From: Mycoplasma anserisalpingitidis
GTDB lineage: Bacteria > Bacillota_I > Bacilli_A > Mycoplasmatales > Metamycoplasmataceae
Reading direction: 5' to 3'
Length of the DNA stretch: 64,000 bases
Assembly: GCF_007859615.1 (NCBI RefSeq)
Contig: NZ_CP042295.1
Location: 806,001 to 870,000, forward strand
How positions within the stretch are numbered: the stretch's first letter is position 1; each line of letters opens with the position of its first letter. Of this stretch, positions 18,689-30,127 are shown one piece after another. The notes beneath the pieces were generated by a model, which made no database searches, was not told the DNA's origin, and saw nothing but the letters and a program-made list of their open reading frames with translations. The translations under genes were made by a program, and so were the position numbers.

Positions 18689-19001
18689 ATTTATACGGAA
18701 CCACATGAATGTGTGTGTGAAAAATGGTTTGTCCAGCTTTGGGACCAGTGTTAACTTGAATTCTGAAATCTGTTATACCATTTTTAATTAATCTATCATT
18801 AATTAATTTTCTCACAATTCTCATTGCGTAAATAAATTCTTCATCAGAGTTTTCAATTATATTTTTAGATTGACTTTTAGGAACCACCAAGAAATGTCCT
18901 GGTTGCTCAGGATATGCATCTAAAAATGCTATTACAACATCGTCTTCATAAATTATTGATGCAGGAATTTCTCTATCAATTATTTTTTTAAAAATATCCA
19001 T
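18687..19001 (-). CDS. hinT: HinT, histidine-triad nucleotide hydrolase
   Basis: A 104-residue HIT protein with the triad motif HTHIHVVP at the C-terminus and IPASIIYEDD near the N-terminus. HinT hydrolyses nucleoside phosphoramidates such as AMP-lysine. In M. hominis the HinT protein interacts with membrane proteins P60 and P80 encoded in the same operon. The same order is seen here, with 5 bases between the P60 stop and this ATG. Confidence 0.95.
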   Translation of the reverse strand: MDIFKKIIDREIPASIIYEDDVVIAFLDAYPEQPGHFLVVPKSQSKNIIENSDEEFIYAMRIVRKLINDRLIKNGITDFRIQVNTGPKAGQTIFHTHIHVVPYK

Positions 19002-19006
19002 AATTA

Positions 19007-20254
19007 TTAAATGAAATCACTTCCTTTGAGAGTTTCCTTAAGAATTTCATAAATTGGTTCTAATCTATACCCAATTTTCTTAAATGAACTAATAGCTTTA
19101 GTTGTTATTGAAGTATCACTAAAACTTAACATAATCATTAATTCTGTCAATTTATCTTTGAAAATTGATTCATCAAATGAAAGAATTTTTTCAACTTTAG
19201 TCTTATCGTCTTCAACTTTTTCAATTTCTTTAACGGTTGGAATTATTTGTACAACATAAGCTGCTTTAAGTTTTTTTGATTCTTCATCATAAAGCGAAAT
19301 CGATGTGCTTAATTTACCTTCATTATTTACTGAAACAATTTTTTTATCTGCATTGTTTGAATAGAAACCATCCACAACAGCATCTTTATTTTTTGCAATT
19401 AATTTACTGAATGTGTAATCTAAATTGTATTTAGAAGCATTATTAACAACAATTCCTTTATATCCACCAAATTCAGTAAGATATTTTCTATTTGGTAGAA
19501 GCATTTCGTTTTCTGAAACTCTGTAATTTAAGTCATATTTGTCAGCTAATAATTCTTTAAAATCATTTGTTGTATTAAGAATTTTATTTCTTGTAACAAA
19601 AATGTTTGATGTATTAGTTTCTTCATATTCTCAAACTTGATATGGTTTACTATCTATTATGTAACTGATTAAATTATAATAATTCAAGTCATACTTAGCT
19701 TTGTTTGTTTCAAAGTTAGAATCAAGTTTTTTTAATTCTTCTTCATTATTGATTGAGAAGTATTTTAATGTTAAGAGCGAATTGTTGATTGTTTTATTAA
19801 TTTCTGTTTTACCGTTTTTATAAATTAATTCAAACACCTCAGCTCCAGGTTTAACAGTAGGAATATTAAAAGGAGCTAAAACTTTTTGTTCTTCGGCAGT
19901 TAATCAACCTTTTTTATTTCATTCTGAATACATTTTAACGAAGAAATTTGCATCTTTTGATAAATTATTCGATGCGTATATATCAAATGCTAATAGAGCT
20001 TCCTTATAAAACTTTGATTCTTTATTGTCTAAATAGTCAGAAAGTTTTTTTATTTCGTTATTTCCTTCACTATATAAGTCTAATAAAACTTTTTCAGTTC
20101 AGATTGATTCAGCAATACTTTTGATTTCATCACTTCTGAAATCATCATCTTGTTTAGTTTTTTCAGTGGAATTTTCTACTCTACCACAAGAAACAACACT
20201 TAAAGCAGGTAAAACAAGAAGTGATGTTGATAATAAATATTTTATTTTATTCAT
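19007..20254 (-). CDS. P60-like surface lipoprotein
   Basis: A 415-residue lipoprotein with a signal peptide and lipobox ALSVVSC, which places the lipidated Cys at position 23. The rest is helical and rich in Lys, Asn and Glu. Its position between P80 and hinT matches the M. hominis P60 gene, whose product sits in the membrane with P80 and binds HinT. The ATG overlaps the P80 stop as TAATG, with AAGGAGA upstream. Function beyond complex formation is unknown. Confidence 0.85.
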
Positions 20255-22437
20255 TATTTATTTTCTCCTTTATCTACGTTTAAGTAATCATTTAATTGAT
20301 GATATAAAATTTCACCAAATTCTTTTTCAGATAAATTAGGCTTATCTGAGGTTTTATCATAATCAATGTATACTTTACCATTTACAAGAGAAATATTATA
20401 AACAGAGCCTTTATTTACCAATTCTTTTATTCAATCGTTAACTTTTGAATAAATATTTATTACTTCAGCTTGCTTATCACCATTTATTAAAATATTATTT
20501 GATACAAGAGTGTTTTTAATATCTTCATCAGTGAATTGTGTATTATTTGATGATAATCTTTTGTCTAATTTAAGGTATTCTTTAAAATTATTATCTTCTA
20601 ACATTTTATTTAGGACTATATTTTTATTTTCTAACTCACTATTAATAATATTAAGTGAATTGAAATAAGGAGTTTTATCGTTTGCTACAGCATTTAAATC
20701 ATATTTAACCAATTTCATTAAATGATCATAGTCAGTAACTTCATCAAATTTAAATATAGTTAAACCTTTTGAAGTTGGAATTAATTTAGCATTGTCCATC
20801 CCTTCAATTGAATAAACGATTGAATAGAAATTTTTATTATTGATACTTATTGATAACACTTTATTATAAAGTTCATTGATTTGTTGATTGAATTCTAAAT
20901 CACTCATAGAAGTGATTTCACCTTCCATAATGCTTATTATTTCAGAAGCCTTATCAATAATTTTATTTTTAATAATGTTTTTTTCTTCTCTAGAACCATT
21001 TTTGTATTCTTCTGATTCTTTTAGTTCTTTAATTTCGTTTTTAAGATTTTCAATTCTTAATTCAGTTTTTTCAGCAAACTTAAATTCAAATAATGTGTTT
21101 AAATTAACAGAAGGTAATTTTGAATCTTTATTTTCAAAAATTTCTGTCATTGTACTTAATGCATAAGCCATATCTTTATTTTTAGCTAAAGTTAAATAAT
21201 TTTGCACCCCTAAAGAACCTAGATTATTCTTTACTTCAGAGTCATCTATTGAAAGAAGTTTTAGATAATTTTCATAATTACTTTTAGCACTATTAGAAAT
21301 AAGGTTATTTTCAAGAAGATAATATTCTAATTTATCAAATTTTTGAATTAAAGTGTAATTAGGAATTAATTCATCATTAATTAATGAGTTAATTAAAAAT
21401 TGTAAATATTGTTGTTTATCAACTTTAAATGAACCTGTTACAGAATTTTCAAGAACACCTGGAATAGTAAATGTACTTACAACATAGTTTTTATTTAATT
21501 TATCAAATTCTTTAAAGTAATCTAAAATGGTGTCTCAATTTTCAGTTACAAAACTACTTGACTTTAATAGAGTTATCTTATTTGAGTTTTTATCAATGAA
21601 ATAATTTTTTCCTTCAATGAATTGTGGGAAAACTTTTTCTCCTTTGTGGAACATAATTTTTGGTTTTCCTGTTGTTTCATCGACAACATTATTGTTATTT
21701 TCATCAACATAATAAATATCACGCATTGCAACTCTATTTACATCATTTTGACTCTTAAAATATGAGTTTATTGATGATTCAATAGTAAATTTTCTTAAGG
21801 CATCTTTTTCGATTGCTTTAATAATTAAATAATTTACTGCTTCTTGTTCTGAAGTAGCGTTACCATATTCTTCACTGGTTATAACTGAATTAAATTGTTT
21901 TTCTCAGTTATCAAATCCATATCCTGCTTGAATTTGTCTTTTTAAATCTTTTATCTTGTTTTCTTGTTCTTTTCTAACTTCATCTAATGATTTAAGAGCA
22001 ATGTCTGTTCTTTCAGTATCACCTGCATAAAGAGATTCGTTTCATAAACGTTGAAATTCTTTAGATGCTTTTACTTCTTGCTCATAAAGATAGAAAATTG
22101 CTTCTTTATATATTTTTTCTGTATTTTCGCTATTAGTGTTTTTATTCGCTTCTAATTTTCCTAAAATATCTTCGACATTGATTGGAGTCTTAGAATCATC
22201 AGGTTTGACGAATTCAAGAACTTTATCGCTATCGCTTAATGCTGGTGTGTAATTCACTTTAACTGTGTTAACAGTGACTGGTACAGCGATAGAGGTAGCA
22301 ACAACCACACCTAAAAGACCTAAAATAACATAGGCTTTAGTGTTTCTTTTCTTAATAATTTTTGGTTTAGTTCTTTCTAAATGCTTATCATTTTTTTCAG
22401 CCAATTTTTCAAAAAATGATTTTTGTTTTTTTGCCAT
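20254..22437 (-). CDS. P80-like membrane protein
   Basis: A 727-residue protein with a basic cytoplasmic N-terminus (about 32 residues) and a single hydrophobic segment (AYVILGLLGVVVATSIAVPV). A long, mostly helical extracellular part follows. This matches P80 of the M. hominis hit operon, reported to be secreted and processed. TGA Trp codons split the frame at several places. The start has GAGGT upstream. It is the first gene of P80-P60-HinT. Confidence 0.83.
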
Positions 22438-22630
22438 TTTTACCTCAAATCTAATATTTAAAATATATTTTAAAAATTATATAGTATTAATTTTATCTAC
22501 AAAATCAAAAATATTTCTCAAACAGTATAGATATTGGTTAATAACAGTTTTATTTTTGTCAAGATTTAGTTCCCAAAAGGTGGTTAATTTATTTAAGTGA
22601 TTTTTCAAAATAAAAGATTAAAATTTTAGT

Positions 22631-23182
22631 ATGAATCAAAAAAATCCAATACAAAGTATTATTACTATTTCAAATTACTTAAATGAAAGAAATGTGACTT
22701 TTTCACTTTCTGGTGTGTTATTAGAAAAAAAATTCTTTAATAAGGAAATGGAAAATCTTTATCCATTAAAAATTTGCATGGATTGAATAGATTTTATTTC
22801 TCTTTTAAATGACAATAAAGGTGAGTTATCATTAAGAAGAGATGTTATTTCTGATAGCATATTACCTTTTTTTAAAGTGGATGATGATAGAATTTATATT
22901 CAACTAGTAGTACAAAGCGAAAGAGAGATAGTCAAGAAAATCAAAAGAAGTTTTGTAAAACAACTTTTTAAGACTAGATTTGAAAATAAACATTTTGATA
23001 GTTTTAATGAAATTGGGTATTTAGTTGATGAAATATATAAAAAAGATGGTTCTATTTGAATTTTAATAGATGATGAAGAACCAGAATTAAGAATAATAGA
23101 TAACTTTAACAAGCAAAATATCGAATTTTTTGACTTTGAAGGGAATAAGATTCCGTATTTAAAAAATGTTATAAAAAAATAG
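22631..23182 (+). CDS. Hypothetical protein (183 aa)
   Basis: A soluble protein of 183 residues with mixed strand and helix character (NVTFSLSGVLL, VDDDRIYIQLVVQSER, IWILIDDEEPELRII). I see no signal peptide or membrane segment and do not recognise the family. TAAAAT at 22619-22624 ends 6 bases before the ATG, so it is probably leaderless. The 5S rRNA promoter starts shortly after its stop. Confidence 0.7.
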
Positions 23183-23191
23183 AAAAAATGC

Positions 23192-23219
23192 TTGGGTTTA
23201 TTTAAAAACGTGTTATCAT
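23192..23219 (+). promoter_or_regulatory. 5S rRNA promoter
   Basis: TTGGGT (23192-23197), a 16-base spacer and TATCAT (23214-23219) lie just upstream of the 5S sequence. Confidence 0.6.
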
Positions 23220-23224
23220 ATTAT

Positions 23225-23325
23225 CAGTGGTTATAGCAAGAGGGATCACCTGATACCATTCCGAACTCAGTAGTTAAGCCTCTTAGTGCCGAAGATAGCC
23301 GAAAGGTGAAAATAGGGCGCCGCTG
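23225..23325 (+). rRNA. rrf: 5S ribosomal RNA
   Basis: The conserved 5S core CCATTCCGAACTCAG followed by TAGTTAAGCCTC and the loop E/helix IV region (GAAGATAGCCGAAAGG) are present. The ends CAGTGG and CCGCTG pair to form helix I. The gene stands alone, away from 16S and 23S, with its own promoter and a T-run after the 3' end. The ends are estimated from helix I pairing. Confidence 0.93.
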
Positions 23326-23411
23326 TTTTTTTATTTTAAAAAAGTTTGTATGTTTATATAAAAAATAGTGAAATAATTGCTAATTGAGTATTGTTAAAAA
23401 TAATTAATAAA

Positions 23412-23446
23412 ATTTATTAAAAAACAACAAGTTTTTAGCTTGTTGT
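23412..23446 (-). terminator. Terminator after yidC
   Basis: The 8-bp stem ACAACAAG/CTTGTTGT (23424-23446) is followed on the minus strand by a T-rich run. Confidence 0.8.
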
Positions 23447-23447
23447 A

Positions 23448-25442
23448 TTATTTTTTAAATTTCTTAGAATAAGATAATCTATATCATTTAGTTTTTTTCA
23501 ATAAATGAATTCCTGTTGTTTCTAAAATTGTTCATATTCCAGATGCAATTCAATAAATTTGAATTCCGGCTGTAAATGCAATCGTGAAGAACAAGAACAC
23601 AACCATCATAATTCTTTGTGTCTTTTCTGATTTTTTGATTGCTGCTTTTTGATCAGTTGTCAATCTTTGATTCTCTTTCTTTCTATTAAGAAGTCTAGGA
23701 AGAATTTGTGACACAATTTGAACAACAGCTGCTACAACTATAAGAATTAAGTAAGGTCAATGACCTTCAAATACTTTTTGATATGAAGTTGAAGCAAAAT
23801 TAATTGTTAATCAAAATGTTGACTTAATTTCTGGAGTAATTTGTAAGGCTCTTCAAATAGCAATGAAAATAGGCATTGTTATAATCATATTGGCCATTGA
23901 GTCCATTGGATTAATATTATTTTTGCTATATAATGCACTAAGTTCTTGACTTTTACGCATTTTCATTTGTTTATTATTTTCAAAGCCTTTATATTTTGCT
24001 TCAATAGCTGCTTTTTTAACTCTTAAATCATCTTGGATAGATTGAGAGAATCTTGATTTAAATGAAATAGCTAACGCGAGTGTTTTAGTAACAACAACAG
24101 CAAAAACAATAATTCAAATTGAACCTCAACCAGCTCAAATAGGTGTAATGATTGACATACTTTGCATTAATGCCGCTAGTGGATAAATGAATAATCCGTA
24201 GAATGGTCCAAGAGCTCATGAATCAGCTCAAGTTGTCAGAACTTTTTGAGCTCTGTCACCAGCATAAGTTAATGATGTAGATTTAATAGCATCATAAGTT
24301 TTGAATTTATTGTTATTTTCTCATTCACTTCTATTTATAGATAATTCTAATGGTTTATTAGTTTCTTCTTTATTTGTAGTAGTTGAAGTTGCTCCTTCAA
24401 CTTTATCTTCGTTTTCGTTATTTTCAGCTTTAACAACAAAAGAAGTGAAAGTCATTAATTGGTCACTGTTGTATCCAATATTAACAGCAGATAAATATGA
24501 ACTAATAACTGAATTATATTTATTTAAAATATCATATTGGACTTTTGTTAATTCTGGAATTTCACCATTTACAATTTTGTCATAAATTTTAACTTTAATG
24601 AATTCAGATGGTGTTAAACCTTCTAAGTATTGAGTAACATCTCATTTTGAGATAGATTCGTTGTAAAAAGTTTGAAGAATATCTCTTGAGAATTTATCTT
24701 TAGGATTTGTAAAATCATTTGAAATTTGCGCAAGTCCTGTAATACCAATAATTCTTCCGTGATCACCAAACTCTAAAGTGATGTTTGGAGCACCACCTGG
24801 TTTTAACGAATTACTATCTTTATCTTTAGTTCCAGCTTGAGCTACAAGATAAATATTTGTGAAAGTGTTGATTGGATTATATTCTTGAGCTGTGTCACTC
24901 ATGAATAAATAGTTTCCATTTTTTGAGTATAAATAATTTTCTGGTTTTTCACCCAAATATTGTTTATCACTATTTTGGTAAATACTAATAGCAGAAGAAT
25001 ATGAATCATATTTTCCATATTCACCTTTTTCGTTTTTTGTTTTATCTCTTAAATCACTTATTACTTTTTTATCTGTAATTTGTCTGTTAACTAAGTCATC
25101 AATTTTGATAACTTCAAAACTTAAATTAGTAGTAGTTTTATCTTCGCTATCACCGCTTGCTGAAGCGATTGTTTCTTTATCAACTTTTAATGTTGTAACA
25201 TGCGGTGCAACTTTATCTTTATCAAGATAAATTTCAATTGCATTACCTGTAGTTGTACTTGAAGGTATCACAAATGATTGAACACACCCTGTTAAGGTAA
25301 GACCAAAAATAAGAACATATAAGACAATCTTTGTTCAACGTCATATTTTCTTTAATTTTGACTTACGTTTTTCTTTAGGATCTTGACCTTCGGTAAAATA
25401 ATTAAACTTTTCTGATCTTAAATGACTTTTAGTTTTTTTCAT
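23448..25442 (-). CDS. yidC: Membrane protein insertase YidC
   Basis: A 664-residue YidC/Oxa1 insertase. The N-terminal hydrophobic segment carries a lipobox-like LTLTGC. A large extracytoplasmic domain of about 300 residues follows, then the conserved C-terminal core: GPFYGLFIYPLAALMQSM, the cytosolic loop IQDDLRVKKAAIEAKYKG, and MANMIITMPIFIAIWRAL. It inserts and folds membrane proteins with or without SecYEG. Many TGA Trp codons lie in the membrane part. The start overlaps rnpA by 14 bases, the usual rpmH-rnpA-yidC order. Confidence 0.94.
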
Positions 25443-25761
25443 TTAATAATTGTTCCAATAATTTGTGCACCATTTTTTGTTTAATTTCAAAATTTTCTTC
25501 AATTATAAAATTTTTTCTAACAATTATAACAATTTTATATTTCAAATCTTTTATATTAAAACTTTGTAAAATGGCACGCATTTGTCTTTTATAGAAATTT
25601 CGTCCAACAGCCTTCTCAAATTTTTTAGGAACGGTGATTCCTATTTTTACTTCAGCCTGTGGGACGTAGTGAATAACAGCCATTTTATTAGAAATTTGCA
25701 GTTTAGAAAGTATAACACTCTCGAACTCTCAATTTTTCTTTAGCCGATATTTTCTTTTCAT
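25429..25761 (-). CDS. rnpA: Ribonuclease P protein component
   Basis: A 110-residue RnpA, which helps RNase P RNA cut the 5' leader from pre-tRNAs. MKRKYRLKKNWEFES is the usual N-terminus, and the RNR-like motif appears as GRNFYKRQMRAILQS. One TGA (25729-25731) is Trp, so the true start is 25761 rather than the internal Met at 25683. It overlaps yidC at its 3' end and follows rpmH by 10 bases. Confidence 0.94.
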
Positions 25762-25771
25762 TTTGAACTAA

Positions 25772-25918
25772 CTATTTGTCAGAAACAGTTAAGTATTTTC
25801 TACCTTTAGCTCTTCTAGCTGCTAAAACTTTTCTACCATTTGCAGTTTTCATTCTAGCTCTAAAACCGTGAACTTTTGCGTGTTTACGTTTGTTAGGTTG
25901 ATAAGTTCTTTTACTCAT
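25772..25918 (-). CDS. rpmH: Ribosomal protein bL34
   Basis: A 48-residue L34 with the typical [19 protein letters not shown] and [26 protein letters not shown] precedes the ATG. It heads rpmH-rnpA-yidC. In many bacteria dnaA lies directly upstream and divergent; here dnaA is about 9 kb away. Confidence 0.98.
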   Translation of the reverse strand: MSKRTYQPNKRKHAKVHGFRARMKTANGRKVLAARRAKGRKYLTVSDK

Positions 25919-26063
25919 ATTTATCTCCTTTAAAAATTTCTAAAATAAGCTAATAAATTATAAAACAAAATAAATTTTTATTAAATTAAATATCAAATAT
26001 AAAAAAGACAATAAAAAATCTTTTAAATATTTAAATTATTATACTATAGAAAGGGTTAAAATA

Positions 26064-26086
26064 AACAAAAAACGCACTTAAGTGCA
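26064..26086 (-). terminator. Terminator after serS
   Basis: The palindromic stem GCACTTAAGTGC (26074-26085) is followed on the minus strand by GTTTTTTG. Confidence 0.7.
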
Positions 26087-26093
26087 TTAAATG

Positions 26094-27362
26094 TTATTTT
26101 ATTATTTCTAAACCGTTCATATATGGAACTAAAACCTTAGGAATTGTTAAACTTCCATCTTGGTTTTGGTAATTTTCTAAAATAGCAGCAAGAATTCTAT
26201 CAATAGCTAATCCAGAACCGTTCATTGTGTGGGCATATTGAGTTTCATTATTTTCATCTCTGTATCTAATCATAGCTCTACGAGCTTGAAAATCGCCCAT
26301 ATAACTTACACTTGAAACTTCTCTAAATCTCATTTCGCTTGGTAATCATAATTCTAAATCAATTGTTTTTCTAGATGAAAACCCTAAATCACCAGTACAT
26401 AAAAGTAACTCTCTATATGGAATTTCGAGTTTTTCTAAAACGTCTTTAGCATCTTCTAGCATCATTTCAAATTCTTTAATAGCGTCTTTTTGGGATGTTA
26501 CTTTAACAAGTTCAACTTTTTTAAATTGGTGTTGTCTGATAATACCTTTAGTATCTTTACCTGAACTACCAGATTCACTTCTAAAACATTCCGTAAAACC
26601 AGTAACTCTAACTGGATTAGTAAGATCAATAATTTCATTATTATGGATGTTTATAAGTGGAACTTCTGCTGTTGGAATCAAATACAAGTTTCAATCATTT
26701 ATGCTGAATAAATCTTCCTTGAATTTTGGTAATTGACCTGTACCATAAAGCATTTCTGATTTTACTAAAACTGGTGGAAGAATTTCTATATATCCCTTAG
26801 TTTCGTGTAAATCAAGCATGAAATTCATTAAAGCACGACATAATTTAGCTCCATAATTTGTATATAAAACAAATCTTGAACCACTTAGTTTAGCACCTCT
26901 TTCCAAATCAAATAATTTTAATTTTTCAGCTAATTCATAGTGTGGTAAAACACCAGATACTAAACCACGTCCAATTTTATCTCTAGTTCTTAAAACAACA
27001 TTTGTTGTTTCATCAATTCCTTCAGGAACTTCATCAAGTGGTAAGTTAGGAATTTTTAATAATAATTCATTCAATCTATCATTTAAATTTTTAGTTTTTT
27101 CTTCTAAACTCAATTGTTCGTCTTTAATTTTTTTAACTTCTTCTTGTAATTGCTTTATTTTTTCTTTATTAGATTTAAATTCAGAAAATTGTTGAGAAAA
27201 TTTACTTAATTCAGCTTTCTTTTGTTGGCTCGCGAACATAGTTTGTCCACGATCCTTAGCTAATTCAACAGCTTCATCAAAAACAGCTATATCAAAACCT
27301 CTTTTTAATAGACCATTTCTTACTTTTTCTTCGTTTTCTAAAATGAATTTAATGTTTAACAT
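26094..27362 (-). CDS. serS: Seryl-tRNA synthetase
   Basis: A 422-residue class II synthetase that charges tRNA-Ser. The N-terminal coiled-coil arm (about residues 30-105) is rich in Lys/Glu. Motif 2 is [20 protein letters not shown]-like, and motif 3 is [18 protein letters not shown]. Two internal TGA codons are Trp. AGGAGT precedes the ATG. It is monocistronic on the minus strand. Confidence 0.97.
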
Positions 27363-27526
27363 ATTACTCCTGTCTCAATTAGTATTAATTATACTATTAA
27401 GAAATATTTTTAATAGAATTTTGTAAGATGTTATATTTTGTTCTTCTTTACTTTTATTGTTGAAAATACTAAAATTCCTTTACTTTTTTAGTTAATTTTA
27501 ATACAATAAGTAAAGAAAAGGTTAAA

Positions 27527-28438
27527 ATGTACGATTATCATGGTTTATTAGAAATTCTAAAAAAGAACAATTTAAAAAAATCTGACTTAGTATCAAAGTT
27601 AAAAATATCATCAAGAACTATAGCTAAAATTTCAAAAGGTGAAAAAATATCAAAAGCAGTAATAAATAAATTGTGTTTATTTTTAAATTGCAAGGAAGAT
27701 GATATTTTTAGAATTATTTCAAAAAATGAAGTTTTACAGACACTTAGAGATGAAATGGAACAGAAAATAAGGGGTGGACTTTATCATAAACTCCAGATTT
27801 TAATGACATACAATTCCAATCACATAGAGGGTAATTCATTGAACGAAGAACAAACACGCTTAATATATGAAACAAGAACCTTTGTAAACAATGATTTAAT
27901 TAATGTCGATGACATTATCGAAACTAATAATCATTTTAAAGCTATAAATCATTGCATAAACAATGCTGAAAAAGAATTAAATGAAGAATTCATAAAACAA
28001 TTACATTTTATTCTTAAAAGCGGTACTGAATCTGAATTCAATAATTGAATTAAAATTGGAGATTACAAAACAAAACCAAATATGATTGGAGATATCGAAA
28101 CATCAGACCCAAAAAACGTTGCAATAGATATTAAAAATCTGCTTGACTGATACAACAAATTATTTGTAGTTTCTTTTGAAAATATTATAGATTTTCATTA
28201 TAAATTTGAGCTAATACACCCGTTCCAAGATGGGAGTGGAAGGGTTGGTAGACTAATAGCTTTCAAAGAGTGTTTAAGAAATAACATTATTCCTTTTATA
28301 ATTGAGGATAAGAAAAAATGGTTTTATTATCGCGGTTTACAAGAATATAAATATACTCCTAATTTTCTTATTGAAACTTGTTATGATGGTCAAGATACTA
28401 TCAAATACTTATTAGACTATTTTGAAATTAAGTATTAA
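27527..28438 (+). CDS. Fic family protein with N-terminal HTH
   Basis: A 303-residue protein. Residues 1-62 form an XRE-like helix-turn-helix (LKISSRTIAKISKGEK). Residues about 80-300 form a Fic domain, the fold that usually transfers AMP to Ser/Thr/Tyr of a target. The inhibitory motif S(x)3EG is present at S97-G102 (SNHIEG). The active-site loop at H231 reads HPFQDGSGRVGR, where the usual second Gly-flanked residue Asn is Ser. AAAAGG precedes the ATG. It is convergent with the AbiEi-like gene 5 bases away. Confidence 0.87.
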
Positions 28439-28443
28439 CATTT

Positions 28444-29046
28444 CTAAAGTAAAATCTCCAAATAAGTATTGAGTATTTTTGAAACTCTAAATTTTCTAGA
28501 ATAATCTTCAAGTAAACGGTAATTTATATTTTTTGTTCTAATAAAATTTTTTAATTCTTCCTGAATAAATCTTATGTCTAATTTATTTCTATTTCTTAGT
28601 AAATCGCATATAGTTCTTTCAACATTGTAAACTTTAACTTTATTACCAAAAGGTGTCTCAATTTCAGTTATACCTAAATCAAATAAATGTTTTGATGTTC
28701 TAAAAAATCTTACTGGATCATTTTTTAAGTGTTTTGTATTATATCCATTTATAACAGTCATAGAATAAGTTGAAGGAGCTACGTCAGTAATATTAAATAA
28801 AAATAATGCTGTGTCGTGCGAAAAAATAGCATTTTTTAAGCGTTTTTGTAATATTTTCATTTCATCAACTCAAGTGTCCTTGCTAATATAAATTCCACGC
28901 CCGATTTTTTTGTAATTATATTTTTTTAAGAAATAATAAATCGAAGACTTTGAAAGACCTAAATCTGACATATCTTTAATTTTTAAAATGCCTTTGTTAT
29001 TTTTAGACAATTTTTTTACAATTTCTATTTTTTTTATGAGTGTCAT
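28444..29046 (-). CDS. AbiEi-like antitoxin/transcriptional regulator
   Basis: A 200-residue protein. The N-terminal winged helix (IKDMSDLGLSKSSIYYFLKKY) followed by IGRGIYIS is typical of the AbiEi antitoxin N-terminal domain. The C-terminal half with YSMTVINGYNTKHL and VYNVERTICDLLRNR fits the AbiEi family. I chose ATG 29046 because a good promoter (TTGGAC, 18 bases, TATAAT) ends 9 bases upstream, which excludes the longer frame from 29085. No AbiEii nucleotidyltransferase toxin gene is adjacent, so it seems to be an orphan. Confidence 0.8.
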
Positions 29047-29055
29047 AACGTATAA

Positions 29056-29085
29056 ATTATATATTTTTAAAGTGAAAAAGTCCAA
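29056..29085 (-). promoter_or_regulatory. Promoter of the AbiEi-like gene
   Basis: On the minus strand TTGGAC (29085-29080), an 18-base spacer and TATAAT (29061-29056) are followed 9 bases later by the ATG. Confidence 0.65.
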
Positions 29086-29152
29086 ATAAGATATAATATA
29101 TAAAATTAAAAAATGTATTTAGATTTATAAAAAACAATATGCGGAGGTAAGG

Positions 29153-30127
29153 ATGTCTAAGATTCAAAATGGTCAATTTTTTACAGAATTTAATGTTTTT
29201 GAAGGAAATTTAGTCTTTCAAAATTTTATGAATGATAATAATCTTTGAAATAAAAAAATTTTAGAACCTTTTGCTGGTAAAAACAACTTAATTAAGTTTT
29301 TACAGGAATCTAAACATGACTTAGATTTTTCTTCTTTCGATATAGAACCCCAGGATGTTAATGTTAAAAAAAACGATAGCATTAATAATTGAAACTACAA
29401 AAATTTTGACTTAGTTGTTACAAATCCACCTTATTTGTCTAAAAGTTCTTCTAAGAGAATGAAACTAAGTGTTGATTTTCAAAACTATGATGATCTATAT
29501 AAATTATCGCTTGATAGATGTTTAAGAAATGTAAGATTCACAATAGCCATTATTCCAACAACGTTGATAAATAGTAATAGAAAAAACGACCAATTTTTAA
29601 TAAAAAAGTTATTCGCTTTTCAATTGCTTCCTAATAAAAATAATTTTGAAGACACCGAACATCCTGTTGCACTAGCTTATTTTGATAACAAAAAAAATGA
29701 TGATAATTTTTTACTATATGAAAATAATAATTTAATAAGCGATATTAAATCACTAAAAAATAACCTCAAAAACATATTAAAAACTCAAAACAGCCTTAAA
29801 GTTTATTTTAACTATATTGATGGTAATTTGTGTGTAAATACAAGTGACAACACAATAAACAAAAATAATATAAGATTTTTTGACAAAAATTGAAAACAAG
29901 ATACCAAAATAAAACCAACAGATAGACATAAAGTCAAAATGTTAGTTGAGGATTTTAGTGTAGATGATTTTTTTATTGAAAAATTGAATAAAAAGATAAA
30001 AGAGTTAAGAAACTCTAACTGTGATTACCTATGATCTCCGTTTAAGGGTGTTTCGAAACAAAATCAATTTAGAAGAAGATTAGACTTTAAAACAATTAAA
30101 ATGATAATAAATTCAATAGATTTATAA
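29153..30127 (+). CDS. Type II N6-adenine DNA methyltransferase
   Basis: A 324-residue methylase. The SAM motif is ILEPFAGKNNLIKFL, an acidic motif II follows in SFDIEPQD, and the catalytic motif IV is LVVTNPPYLS. The N-terminus NGQFFTEFNVFEGN resembles N6-adenine methylases that start with a QFFTP-like stretch. A strong GGAGGTAAGG lies next to the ATG. The 3' end overlaps the convergent candidate nuclease gene by 6 bases, a common layout for a restriction-modification pair. The target sequence cannot be read from the protein. Confidence 0.88.
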
